This document shows positions 22,889 through 34,980 of a DNA stretch of 64,000 bases, piece by piece. Position numbers and translations under genes: made by a program. Location: NCBI RefSeq assembly GCF_029867415.1, contig NC_081185.1, forward strand, positions 44,400,766 to 44,464,765, given 5' to 3'. The notes under the pieces are model-generated. The model searched no databases. It was not told where the DNA came from and saw nothing but the letters and a program-made list of their open reading frames with translations. Each line of letters begins with the position of its first letter. The first letter of the stretch is position 1. Source of the DNA: Vicia villosa. Lineage: Eukaryota; Streptophyta; Magnoliopsida; Fabales; Fabaceae.

Positions 22889-25114
22889 TGTAACACCCTT
22901 CTAAACCCCGCGGAAATTAATAAAATAATTCAGAGTAAAACATGAAAACAAGGGTGCCACAATTCCAATTAAAACAAATTATCATAAATCAATTGTCATG
23001 CTTTCACTAAGGAACAATTCATCATAATACATAAACATCTCATGTTAACACAGCGGAAATTCACCATACGGATAAGCATAACAGCATCTATGCAATATCC
23101 CACAGAATTAATACAATAACCACACGATAGAGTATCATCATAAAATCTAAGCTATCGTTTCCCCAGTGTTACAATATCAGAGCATGACACCGACGCTATA
23201 CTAAACGAACTGGCTCATGAGCTAATCCTCACCGAGCCAAAAGCCGCTATCCTCAATCTGAAAATATCAACAGTAAGGGTGAGTCTCATTCACAATTAAC
23301 AAATGTTATCGAATCATAAACAATAACACATCATAGTCACATTATTCATCCAATTTCATTATATTCAGATTGTCAGGAAGTACTCATCAACACACAACAA
23401 CAAATAGAATACATTACCAAGAGACAACACCGTAATTCATCCAAACAAATCATAACAATTACACCATCATCACATATTATAACATTGGACAATCTTCCAT
23501 TCATGTTATAATCATCCAAGTAGCCTAATGCAAATGCAACTATATGCATGTGGTACCAAAATCTGGGATAACCCATCTCACCGATCCACCATCGTCAAGG
23601 ATACGACAACACCCACTCACTAATTCCACACAATGGGAATTAGCTACCACTGATCCACCATCGTCAAGGATCAGCCACATAATGATTATGAAATGCATGT
23701 ATCAACCATAACATGCTCATCATCAACATTAAACAACCAAATGTCATAATCAACAACCACCACAAAATAAATAGCCACACACAGTTATGCTATTTCTCAA
23801 CCATAATAAAATACATATTTTACACCAACAATATATGTATAATAAACACCAATTACAACCACAACATCTTGACAGGTAAATCATTCATTAATGTGCCTGT
23901 ATGCATAAACCACCACATAGTACAACAACAATAGCGCCTCTCGCAATCGTGTACCAAGTACAACAAATCAGCCCAACAACAACAGAGCATTTACATCATC
24001 ATTCATCAAAACACATGATAACCATATTTACCATGAACAACATCCATTTGCATAACAAGCAAAAGCAACCACATTATCACAACACACATCTTTGCACATA
24101 TTCAATTATGCAAACAACAGTCATTGCCTCTCATCAACTATGCAAAACCAGAATAAACCACATTTGGAGAAAACGGTACTTTTCAAAATAAAATCAAGTT
24201 ATTGTTGTTTTATTTATTTCATATGGTAGAGTATTCAATTTAAGGAACAACGTCCAAAACGGCGTCTAAAACGGACTTACGGTTTGAAAGTTACACATCT
24301 TTAACTTTTTACAAGAAAACAATTATCGCTACAGCACGCGGCGCCACACACAGTCCGCAGCGCGTAACGAATAGAAAACACGCCTTCGCGGCGCAAACAA
24401 AGATTCGCGGCGCGGAACGAGAAAATCACTACGCCTTCGCGGCGCGCACCTACCTTCGCGGCGCGAACTGGCAAAAGTCAGAGTTTTCATCGCAATTGAC
24501 AGCATTACGGGATTTACCCCAAAATCCCCAAAATCCAAACCAAGTTATGTCATGAACCTCAAACACCACCATATCAGCCACATACATGTTATAACACAAA
24601 TATAACACACAAGGAGGATCATTTAATCATCATAACAATCATATAATCATACAATTCATCAAATCATACAATTCCCCTCAAAATCATCCCAAAACCCCAA
24701 TCCGTCATATAATCAATTGACCCAAACAATGCATCTAAATCAGTCCTATTATCTATAATACGATAAAAGATATTAACCGGAAGAGTCCCCCCTTACCTTA
24801 GCCAAAGATCTTGATTAGCCCTCTTCCTCTTCTGTTCCTCTTTCACGTATCAGCTTTCCCATCTCTCATCTCCTCTGCTCTGCTTTTCACGTTCCTTTTT
24901 CCTTTCTCCCATTTTTCCTTATTTTTATGAAAAATAACATTTTAATTAGTAAAGGGCTTTACTAACATAGCACCCCCTCTTTACTAACATCACACTTGGC
25001 CCAATAGCCCATCTCATAATTCTTTCCAAATAATTCCACAAAATACCGAATAATTCCAAATAATAATTTAATTTCCGATTAAATTAAAATTAGAAAATAT
25101 GGGGTGTTACAACT
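22889..25114 (-). mobile_element. 3' LTR of a nested Ty3/gypsy (Tekay-like) element
   Basis: 2226 bp, TGTAACACCC to GGGTGTTACA. Nearly identical to 28611-30832, about 20 differences by eye. Preceded by CGTGG (22884-22888), which recurs after the other LTR as a 5-bp target duplication. The adjacent internal bases ACTCTCCCCCACTA (25115-25128) complement a polypurine tract, making this the 3' LTR on minus. No real coding frames; the open stretches in it have repeat-biased composition. Confidence 0.93.
24329..24475. repeat. GC-rich repeated motif inside the gypsy LTR
   Basis: TTCGCGGCGC occurs at least four times within ~100 bp, with related GCGGCGCC and GCAGCGCG copies. This CpG-dense island contrasts with the AT-rich surroundings and is present in both LTRs (second copy at about 30055-30200). 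Confidence 0.8.
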
Positions 25115-28100
25115 CTCCCCCACTAAAAGAGTTTTCGTCCTCGAAAACATACCTCAAGTAACCAGCTCGTATAAGAGTCCTTCACCTGACTCTCCAGCTC
25201 CTAACTAACATTACCATCAGTCAATCCTCAAAATTCATCTGACATAACCAACAGGAAACATGTTTCATACATTCAAATCCGAGTTCTTATGTCGCATTTG
25301 ACTATCCAAAAGTATACCACTCGCTTTATCTCCAAAAGGTTAACAACAACAGAACATTGAGGTACAACCTATACAATACGCTCAACAGCCGAGTAATACA
25401 ATTACACAATCTATAGTATGATCACACTGATCAACACTGCAGTAATGCATACCATCTACCAACATACCAACCTTAGACATACTCTTCCATCTGAGCGATA
25501 AAATAATACTTACACTTTTCACCAACCGCTTCCTTCAAGAAACTCAATACTCATATTCCTATACCATTGAATTCCAATTATCTGACTCCTCTTAAGTCAA
25601 GCCATCGATTATCCAACACTTTACATTCCGTTTTTTCCGCACTACTCTGATTACTCATCACAATCATCTATACCAAATAGATTTCTGAGTTTCACCCGAT
25701 TCCGACTCTCTTTACTCATTCGTCCAAGAATCATTCTTCATCATTCATGGTACCAATTTACCACTCAGTAATACTTACTCGCACTCAAAAACAAATTCCT
25801 GAGTTACTACATCTATTAAACATTCCGGCCATCGGAACGAGTGCACACAAGTAATTATAATCATGCTCACCAGCCTCAATACGCCATTTCTTACAAAACA
25901 ACTCAAATTGAGTTTCGCTCTTTTCTAAGAATTAAATCAATTCCTCCCTTCATAGAGTATAATTCCTCATTATATCTAGAATCTACAATAACCCTTTAAC
26001 AACAACACAAAATTATTACAACGTCATATAGCATCAACTCTTCGTTTTAATTTCACCGAATACATACTCGTTAACTACGTACAACCGTAATAACATATTC
26101 ATCATCTCGGCAATTATTCAAAAGAGTTATAATTCTTCGACACGACATCCTTACATCCACTGGATTCTAAATCCAACATATAGATCAACACATATTTTCT
26201 ATGTAGGCTTCCGACATATTAATTCCTTTACTGCCCGCGAGTAGTACTCATAACACTACTCCGCATCACACTTTCGCTGCGCGACTCTGATTACCCGTCT
26301 TAAGTCATCATCCACCATGTTGCACTCTTTCATATTCACTTCTTCATAAGTTCACACAACATAGTGAGTGATTATTCTCACGGCTTAGTATTCATCACAT
26401 CTTAAACCATTAAGGTAACAAAACAAGCTTATCTCTTCTATATGATTCCATCTACTACCAACAAGAGATTTAGGGTGATCAAGTCCTAAATTTGTCAATA
26501 TTAGTTGAAAATCATATTTAAGCATAAACCGTCGTTACTACATAATAGTGTCCCTTTCCGAGTTTGCACCCAAACTCATTAACATCGTCATAGTCCAATA
26601 ATTCACTACGGTGTCCTTCTAGAATATCCTTCTGAAGCTCAAAACATCAGTTACACAAATCCAATCACTCAATCTCATTACATCGTTTTCGTCGATTCTG
26701 AATTCACCGCCTTTACTTTGGTAATTCAAAGTCAACCTATCGATCAACTCAACATCATCTTTCTGACCTTCTCTAATCTCGTCAAGAATACCACTAGTCA
26801 TCTTCTAGCATACTCAATCTAACACTATTAGGAGTGCCTTCACATACCAACTCAAGTCTCAAAATTGTCCAATTAAATCCAACTCATTCATCATTAGCAC
26901 CAACGTCTTTAAAGACTTCTTACGCAACACAATAGCACAACATTTTCCTTACCATGATGGTAATTCAAACCAAAATCATAATCCTTAAAGAAATATACTC
27001 TAACCATCTCTGCTGCATCATATTAAGCCCTTTCTGATCAAAGAGGTACTTCAACTCTTATGATCACTAAACACTTCGAATCTTGAACCATACAATTAAC
27101 CTGCACGACCAAGTCAACATTCATAATTCGTGGTTTTAATCCAATTCCATGACATCTTTCGTGCCCAAATATCATCCCACTTGACATCTCAACAAAGTCT
27201 TCCTCACATTCAATAGGTGTCAGAAATCCTCTAAAATTCTTCTTTTATACTTATCGTTACTTTGCCACCACAAATACGATTCCAAGAGTTCTAAAGTTTA
27301 TTCCATCTTTACTATTAATTCACTTCTCATTAAAATCCATCGGTACTCAAGTCATCTTTATTATCGAGCATCTCCTCAACTTATTCATCGACAACATATT
27401 CCACCCAATTTTGTTTCAAACAATCGCGATAGTAGGCATTCCTATTCAACAAGTTTCACTCTTCCTTAACTGACTTCACAATATATCCTCATAGGATCAA
27501 TCTACTGTATTTATAACTCTTCCATAAAGTAGAACATAATCTCTCCTCTTCGTAGGTTCAAACGGCACATTAATCCGACACTCGGAACTCAAGATATGAA
27601 TTTTCCAACGTCATCCAAAATGCAACATCGACATCATGCAGCGACGCTCTACACGGTATTCCCAAAACTCTTCAAATGATGTATTCAATTCTTAAAATTA
27701 CTTCTCAACAAACCTTCTAATTATTCCTTCAATTCGTTCAACACTGACACTGACATCTCGTGCAGTACCAATAACCAAGTCTAGTTATAAGAACAAGAGT
27801 AACCGCAACTTCGCCTCCTTCCAACGTCATCCTGTCACAATTAATTAGGTTACAACTGCTGCAACCATTTTTATAACAAAGTTCATCTCGTTAGATTTCC
27901 GACGCTTCAAACGGAACTCAATTCGGGTGTCCAGAACTCCAGTTATGAATTTTCGAAGTTCTGCAGCTATTCAGCAATTTTCCTGCGTTTTTCTTACGAA
28001 AATCTCACTCCAAAACTCATTCTCTTCAACTCGATTACATTCCAAACAACCCCTTATCATATCTCTTCACTTCCAAACATTCTTATAACTTGAGCAACAC

Positions 28101-28610
28101 ATCCCATCGCCGAAGTGCGATTTTTGGAACATTACGACAGCAATCCTCTTTGCAAACTTGCAGCTGAATCTCTTCCAAGACCCAAGGCTACTCAACTGAC
28201 AACTTCGCAGCACACCAGCAGAGCTGACACATCGCAACTTTCCAATTTCCTTCTCTTACAATAACTGTCAATTACCTCTAATCATCTTCCTTCAAGATGT
28301 TCCAACTCAATTACCAGTCAAATCTTAATTCCAAGTCACCTTCAATTCGGGAAGCAAACTCCAACAACACTTGCACTGTTGCCAACAATAGCCTACTGAA
28401 TCAATCATCTTAAAACTGAAACATAACCGAGAAGCGAAGCTTCTCCCCTACTTGTTTCAATCCAACACCTGCAACAAACAACCAAGTACCGACAGTGATT
28501 CACTCACATGTCGCGTACCAAGGAATAAAATGCCGACAATATACAACTGTCGCGCAACTCAACTGACTTAACAATTGGCCGAACGGACCGACCTGCTCTG
28601 ATACCACTAT
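25115..28610 (-). pseudogene. Degenerate Ty3/gypsy gag-pol region
   Basis: 3.5 kb on the minus strand, shorter than the ~4.5-5 kb usual between chromovirus LTRs. Recognisable pieces in broken frames: RNase H end (near 27010-27060, QKGLNMMQQRWLEY), then VCEGTPNSVRLSML (near 26810-26850), then the RNase H-integrase linker DEIREGQKDDVELIDRL (within 26619-26801), then GHRSE at the start of integrase. This wording is typical of Tekay/Del chromoviruses. Stops and frameshifts occur every few dozen codons and no intact gag, RT or integrase is readable. The element must have moved using proteins from a relative. Confidence 0.75.
28595..28606 (-). other. tRNA-iMet primer binding site of the gypsy element
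   Basis: TGGTATCAGAGC on the minus strand, a perfect match to the 3' end complement of plant initiator tRNA-Met. It lies 4 bp inside the 5' LTR (28611-30832). Confidence 0.93.
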
Positions 28611-30832
28611 TGTAACACCCTTCTAAACCCCGCGGAAATTGATAAAATAATTCAGAGTAAAACATGAAAACAAGGGTGCCACAATTCCAATTAAAACAAA
28701 TTATTATAAATCAATTGTCATGCTTTCACTAAGGAACAATTCATCATAATACATAAACATCTCATGTTAACACAGCGGAAATTCACCATACGGATAAGCA
28801 TAACAGCATCTATGCAATATCCCACAGAATTAATACAATAACCACACGATAGAGTATCATCATAAACTCTAAGCTATCGTTTCCCTAGTGTTACAATATC
28901 AGAGCATGACACCGACGCTATACTAAACGAACTGGCTCAAGAGCTAATCCTCACCGAGCCAAAAGCCGCTATCCTCAATCTGAAAATATCAACAGTAAGG
29001 GTGAGTCTCATTCACAATTAACAAATGTTATCGAATCATAAACAATAACACATCATAGTCACATTATTCATCCAATTTCATTATATTCAGATTGTCACGA
29101 AGTACTCATCAACACACAACACCAAATAGAATACATTACCAAGAGACAACACCGTAATTCATCCAAACAAATCATAACAATTACACCATCATCACATATT
29201 ATAACATTGGACAATCTTCCATTCATGTTATAATCATCCAAGTAGCCTAATGCAAATGCAACTATATGCATGTGGTACCAAAATCTGGGATAACCCATCT
29301 CACCGATCCACCATCGTCAAGGATACGGCAACACCCACTCACTAATTCCACACAATGGGAATTAGCTACCACTGATCCACCATCGTCAAGGATCAGCCAC
29401 ATAATGATTATGAAATGCATGTATCAACCATAACATGCTCATCATCAACATTAAACAACCAAATGTCATAATTATCAACCACCACAAAATAAATAGCCAC
29501 ACACAGTTATGCTATTTCTCAACCATAATAAAATACATATTTTACACCAACAATATATGTATAATAAACACCAATTACAACCACAACATCATGACAGGTA
29601 AATCATTCATTAATGTGCCTGTATGCATAAACCACCACATAGTACAACAACAATAGCGCCTCTCGCAATCGTGTACCAAGTACAACAAATCAGCCCAACA
29701 ACAACAGAGCATTTACATCATCATTCATCAAAACACATGATAACCATATTTATCATGAACAACATCCATTTGCATAACAAGCAAAAGCAACCACATTATC
29801 ACAACACACATCTTTGCACATATTCAATTATGCAAACAACAGTCGTTGCCTCTCATCAACTATGCAAAACCAGAATAAACCACATTTGGAGAAAACGGTA
29901 ATTTTCAAAATAAAATCAAGTTATTGTTGTTTTATTTATTTCATATGGTAGAGTATTCAATTTAAGGAACAACGTCCAAAACGGCGTCTAAAACGGACTT
30001 ACGGTTTGAAAGTTACACATCTTTAACTTTTTACAAGAAAACAATTATCGCTACAGCACGCGGCGCCACACACAGTCCGCAGCGCGTAACGAATAGAAAA
30101 CACGCCTTCGCGGCGCAAACAAAGGTTCGTGGCGCGGAACGAGAAAATCACTACGCCTTCGCGGCGCGCACCTACCTTCGCGGCGCGAACTGGAGAAAGT
30201 CAGAGTTTTCATCGCAATTGACAGCATTACGGGATTTACCCCAAAATCCCCAAAATCCAAACCAAGTTATGTCATGAACCTCAAACACCACCATATCAGC
30301 CACATACATGTTATAACACAAATATAACACACAAGGAGGATCATTTAATCATCATAACAATCATATAATCATACAATTCATCAAATCATACAATTCCCCT
30401 CAAAATCATCCCAAAACCCCAATCCGTCATATAATCAATTGACACAAACAATGCATCTAAATCAGTCCAATTATCTATAATACGATAAAAGATATTAACC
30501 GGAAGAGTCCCCCTTACCTTAGCCAAAGATCTTGATTAGCCCTCTTCCTCTTCTGTTCCTCTTTCACGTATCAGCTTTCCCATCTCTCATCTCCTCTGCT
30601 CTGCTTTTCACGTTCCTTTTTCCTTTCTCCCATTTTTCCTTATTTTTATGAAAAATAACATTTTAATTAGTAAAGGGCTTTACTAACATAGCACCCCCTC
30701 TTTACTAACATCACACTTGGCCCAATAGCCCATCTCATAATTCTTTCCAAATAATTCCACAAAATACCGAATAATTCCAAATAATAATTTAATTTCCGAT
30801 TAAATTAAAATTAGAAAATATGGGGTGTTACA
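28611..30832 (-). mobile_element. 5' LTR of the nested Ty3/gypsy element
   Basis: 2222 bp, near-identical to 22889-25114. Followed by CGTGG (30833-30837), repeating the 5 bp before the other LTR. On minus it is followed by the primer site at 28595-28606, fixing the orientation. It contains the same GC-rich island (about 30055-30200). Confidence 0.93.
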
Positions 30833-31518
30833 CGTGGCGCGTAGTCGGAGGAAACCCTGATGATAACCCTGAAAAACTGCACAAAGAAAACGAAATATTT
30901 TATAGTGCATGACTGATCGAACAATAAACCCTGACTCGGGCACAAGTTAGCTATGGTTAATAGAATAAAACCTTAAATTAATTATTGGTTTTCAACCTAA
31001 TTAATTCGGCAAAAGATAGGTTTTGATCAAATTAACCCTAACCACTGATCTAAAAATTATAATAATTAAATTAATGAATTGGTTCAAAAATATATTTTAA
31101 AGTATTATTCTAAACTAACAAAACATTTTAAATTAATGCTTTAATTATTAAAATAACTATCAAAATATTTTATCATAAAATTACCTAAAGAAACAATTTT
31201 GGAAGGATTTTAATTAAACGAAAAAAAAGAAGAAAAAAAAAGAATAAGAAAATACCAAAATAAAATAAGGAAAGAATAAAAAAAATAAAAAAAAAAGTAA
31301 AAAGAAATATAGATAAAAAGGTTTAGAAGAGAAGCTTAGCTGCGCTTCTGTGTGGCTGATCTTGGGGTGTCTACCATGGAGCTACGTCCTGAAGGCGCTT
31401 GATCATTTGTCCAGCAGATCCGGCGGTGGAGAAGCGAAGGTGCGCCATGAACGTGCGCTGGCTGGCTGCATCGGATCCTGTGAACAACATAGAAAGCAAA
31501 AAAAGAAACAAAAAGTGT

Positions 31519-31586
31519 CTTGGGTCGATATCGAACCCCAAACACAATGGTTGAGAACGTTTCGCTCTTGCCACCTGCGCCATGCT
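31519..31586 (-). repeat. tRNA-like sequence (possible SINE head or tRNA relic)
   Basis: On the minus strand TGGCGCAGGTGGCAAGAG resembles a pol III A box (TRGCNNAGYNGG, one mismatch). About 25 nt later GGTTCGATATC resembles a B box (GGTTCGANNCC, one mismatch). Spacing and the surrounding paired bases (GGGGTTCGATATCGACCC) look tRNA-derived. I cannot draw a complete cloverleaf with a clean acceptor stem, so I do not call a tRNA gene. Confidence 0.45.
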
Positions 31587-33289
31587 TCAATTCTGTTTAG
31601 TAAATTCATGAACAAAGAAATAAAACGATTCAAATATTTTGAAAAAACAGAACAGACGCGCGCTGACTTCGTCTTCTCCATGCTTCAAATCGGCATCATC
31701 CTTACTCCAGCCATTCAACCAATAAACGGCAGAAAACGATATGATCCAATAGGAAATCGATTTTTGAACATGATGGTACCATCATCTTGGCCTAATTTTG
31801 TCAATTCCAGAAAGTTCCAATTCAAGCTTTGGAACCCTAACCATGGTGAATCTCTATACTTGCCTTCAAGCTTGAATTAAATCATCCAGAAAGCGTAGAA
31901 ACAACGTCATAAACATGAATACACGGTCATATTCAACAAAATATGCATATATGTATGGAATCAAAAATTGAAGGGGCTTGAAACCGAAAACGCTATGTTA
32001 CGATTCTGAACATTTGGATATGCTGTGAAAGGCCGAGATCGATCAGAAGACCTCAGGGAATCGATTGACACGCTTAGTTCGGCTTGAATCTCCCTGAAGC
32101 TTTGGACTGTAACTTTCTCTTGCCTCACGATTTTTAGAGCCAATAGTCAGACTCGTCTGCGGCAAAAAAGAAAAAACTCCCCTTGAACATGATCACCTTT
32201 TGTTATATATGGAGATAGATTAGGTCACTGAAGTTGGAGAAACAATCAAATAATTCCAATAATGAGATTTGATTGAAATTGGTTATCATATTTTTCCAAA
32301 TTGATCCAATTCTATTTTTCATACCCTCTTTTCACGTTTTAGATCACTCGTGATATATGCCCTTTAATTACTAACTTATGATTTATTTCATTTAATTTGG
32401 CATTTAAATGAATAAATACAAAATTAAAACAAAAATAAAAGTCATAAAATAGGTGAAGATGGGTTTATGGGCTTCCCATGAGGTCATGGTCATATTTAGA
32501 ATTCACATAATAGGCCCATTGGTCAAAATTTCTAAATCTTTGAATTGACACTTATGTATTTTTTCAAATTTTAGCCGACTTACGTCATCCCTAATTTCCT
32601 CAATTTTAAACTCAAATGACTGTGCTCTTGGACTTTTAGAAAGCTCAAGGTGTCCTCTACAAGATCCCTCTAGTTTCGTCTCAATTGAGTCTACCATGTT
32701 CATGTACCACGCTTTGAGAAAAAAAATGACTTTTGTTAACTTTTTAGGAGAACCTATCATGTTTTTGGCACGTATCTCTTAGGTGGAAGTGTTTCTTGTC
32801 CTTGAGCCCAACATCAGATTCGTAGAGGGTTGAATTTCCTTGAGAATGAACTTTGGTTGAGGAATTTCTGATAAAGTATGAGAGAGATGTGATCAGTCAA
32901 AGTTGGGTTGACTTTCTCTTTAAACCCCCTAATCTGGCAACTTGTCCTTTTGTGGATTTGTAAGCTTTCCTTGATCAATCCTTGATCAAATGATGAATGA
33001 TACTTCAAAACAAGGTTGTTGACAAAAAATAAGAGTTTTGACTGTACTTTGATCACAGTTTGACTTTTAGGTCAAACTAGTCGACTGTTGACCATCTGGG
33101 CAATTGAGTGATCAATCATTTGAGTTGAGACCTGAAATTTGTCATGGAGGTAGTGTGGGGTATCATAGACCATGTGGGATGCCTTAGAGCCATTGGTTCA
33201 TTGATTTTCCTTCAGAACAACAAAACCCTAATTCTCTGAGCCTTGTTTAGGAGAGTGTGTCTTGGAGCTTTGTACCTTGATTTTAAATT

Positions 33290-33572
33290 GGGTTAATAGA
33301 CATTTGCCCCCTGCCATATAGGCGAGTTTCGGTTTACCCCCCTATTAATTATTTTTTTTGGATTACACCCCTGTATTTTTAGGGTACCCCCCTAAGCGTG
33401 TAAAAAACAGTGAAAAAACAGGGGGGTAAATCAAAAAAACAAGTTTACAGGGGGGTCCTAGGGGGGTAAATCATAGAGTTTTTTATATTTCAAGGGGGCA
33501 ATCCAAAAAAAAATTAATAGGGGGTAAACCGAAACTCGCCTATATGCCAGGGGGGCAAATGTCTATTAACCC
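33290..33572. mobile_element. Mutator-like MITE, 283 bp, 9-bp target duplication
   Basis: GGGTTAATAGACATTTGCCC at the left pairs with its complement at the right; inverted repeats run ~60 bp (through CGAGTTTCGGTTTACCCCCC). Flanked by TTTTAAATT at 33281-33289 and 33573-33581, a perfect 9-bp duplication typical of Mutator-type transposases. No coding capacity. Confidence 0.88.
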
Positions 33573-33649
33573 TTTTAAATTTGAATAGGAGAAATAGTAT
33601 GGGCAAATTTTGGGGTATGACACTAACGATTTAAATGATGTTCTTGCAG

Positions 33650-33854
33650 AGATTAGCAATGATGTTCTCGCAGGTTGAAAGAGTTTCTCTTATAGATGAC
33701 TTGCAGAGCTTTGTGCAGAATAAGTTTTAAATAAATTTTAATGATGTTGTTTTTGTTGTAGATTACCAATCTTGCTGCAATTTGCACGCCGGTAGATTAT
33801 AATACGTGGCAGTTGGACACTATTTTCAGTAGTTTCATTGATGCGATTCCAGTG
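33650..33854 (+). pseudogene. Unidentified plant gene, exons 3-4 (damaged splice donor)
   Basis: Exon 3 is 33650-33724 (acceptor TTCTTGCAG; 25 codons, including MMFSQVERVSLIDDLQSFVQ). Exon 4 is 33762-33854 (acceptor TTTGTTGTAG, donor GTGAGC; 31 codons, including DYNTWQLDTIFSSFIDAIPV). Both fit phase 0 and follow exon 2 in phase. After exon 3, however, AATAAG is followed by TTTT, not GT: one G seems lost. The nearest GT overlaps the last codon and would shift the frame. The Ogre-like block lies in the intron before exon 3 and the SIRE-like element in the intron after exon 4. I do not recognise the protein. Confidence 0.45.
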
Positions 33855-33902
33855 GTGAGCTTTTCATTGATGCTTTTTGCATACACTCTTTGAAGAATCA
33901 TT

Positions 33903-34980
33903 TGAAGGAGTGAAAAACACTTAGAAAGGGGGGGATTGAATAAGTGTAACTTCAAAAACTTAGAAGATAAAAACAATGAACACAATTATTTTTATCCTGG
34001 TTCGTTGTTAACCAAACTACACCAGTCCACCCCTGACAAGGTGATTTACCTCAACTGAGGATTTAATCCACTAATCCAACTGATTACAATGGTTTTCCAC
34101 TTAGATAACCTCTAAGTCTTCTAGAGTCTACAGATCACAACTTGATCACTCTAGGAATCCTTTTACAATCAATGTAAAATAAAGTTTACAAGAGTTTGAA
34201 TGCTTCTAATAAAGCTGTAATCACAACTGTGATATTTCTCTTAAGTTCTATTCTTAACACTCACTAAATATTACAAAGAGTTTGTGAGGTTGAAGATGAA
34301 GTTCTTTAGCTTTTGAATTTGACAGCGTTTCTGTATATTTTGCACAAGTGTTATATTCAGCTTCTGGACAGAACTTCTATATATAGGCGCTTGAGAGGAA
34401 ATGACCGTTGGGATGCATTTAATGCTTTGCGTGAATAGTACAACACTGTATTTAATGTTTCACACTTTTGTCAACTACCTCGAGCCTTGCTTTTTGCTGC
34501 TTTTATTGACTTTGCCTTTTGTAGCTTCTAACGTTCCTTTTGTCAGTCAGAGATTTGACGTTACAACCTTTCATCTTGTACTTTCTTCTGGACTCAGATT
34601 TGTAGATAACAGCGTTTGAATATCAGAGCCATCAGCTTTGGTGCAGAGCATTTTCTGTCTTCTGACTTTGAAGAGCTTTGAGTGTGATACCATCAAAACT
34701 TCAGAGCTTGTTCTTCTCACTCCCATTCTTCCGATGCTTTCCAGTTCATGTTCTGATTCTGCATGACCATCTTCTGATGTCTTGCCAGAGCATGTTCTGA
34801 TGAAGCCATCCAGAACTTTCTGAGTCAGTGCTTCTGAACGCTGATTTGTGCATACTCTTTATATATTTCCTGAAATGGAAAATGTAAAGGATTAGAGTAC
34901 CACATTGTCTTATACAAAATTCATACTTAATGTTATCATCAAAACAAAGAATATTGATCAGAACATTTCTTGTTCTAACA
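33903..34980 (-). mobile_element. 3' LTR of SIRE-like Ty1/copia element 1
   Basis: 1078 bp, TGAAGGAGTG to GTTCTAACA; the minus strand therefore starts TGTTAGAACAAG. Target duplication TCATT at 33898-33902 and 44726-44730. A TATA-like CTATATATAG lies near 34379-34388 on minus. About 3% different from 43647-44725 by eye. Confidence 0.95.

Larger units (their letters stand above)
30838..33622 (-). mobile_element. Ogre-like Ty3/gypsy LTR, right part
   Basis: Continues the element begun at 21621. Sentences repeated on both sides of the insertion, such as AACCCTGAAAAA near 22738 and 30868, support continuity. It includes an A-rich tract (31214-31325), a tRNA-like block (31519-31586) and a MITE (33290-33572). 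It ends GGGGTATGACA at 33622. Confidence 0.55.

Noticed and set aside
23373..24538. Several 67-96 codon frames in the gypsy LTR, repeated at 29095-30260
   Set aside because: LTR DNA rarely codes; the frames are His/Asn/Thr-rich or Arg-rich from local base bias and change between the two LTRs.
31519..31586. Functional tRNA gene
   Set aside because: Boxes are imperfect and I could not pair a full acceptor stem or place an anticodon with confidence.
31350..31880. 176-codon plus-strand open frame
   Set aside because: No ATG at its start, overlaps the tRNA-like block and LTR DNA, and no domain is recognisable; three other frames overlap it equally well.
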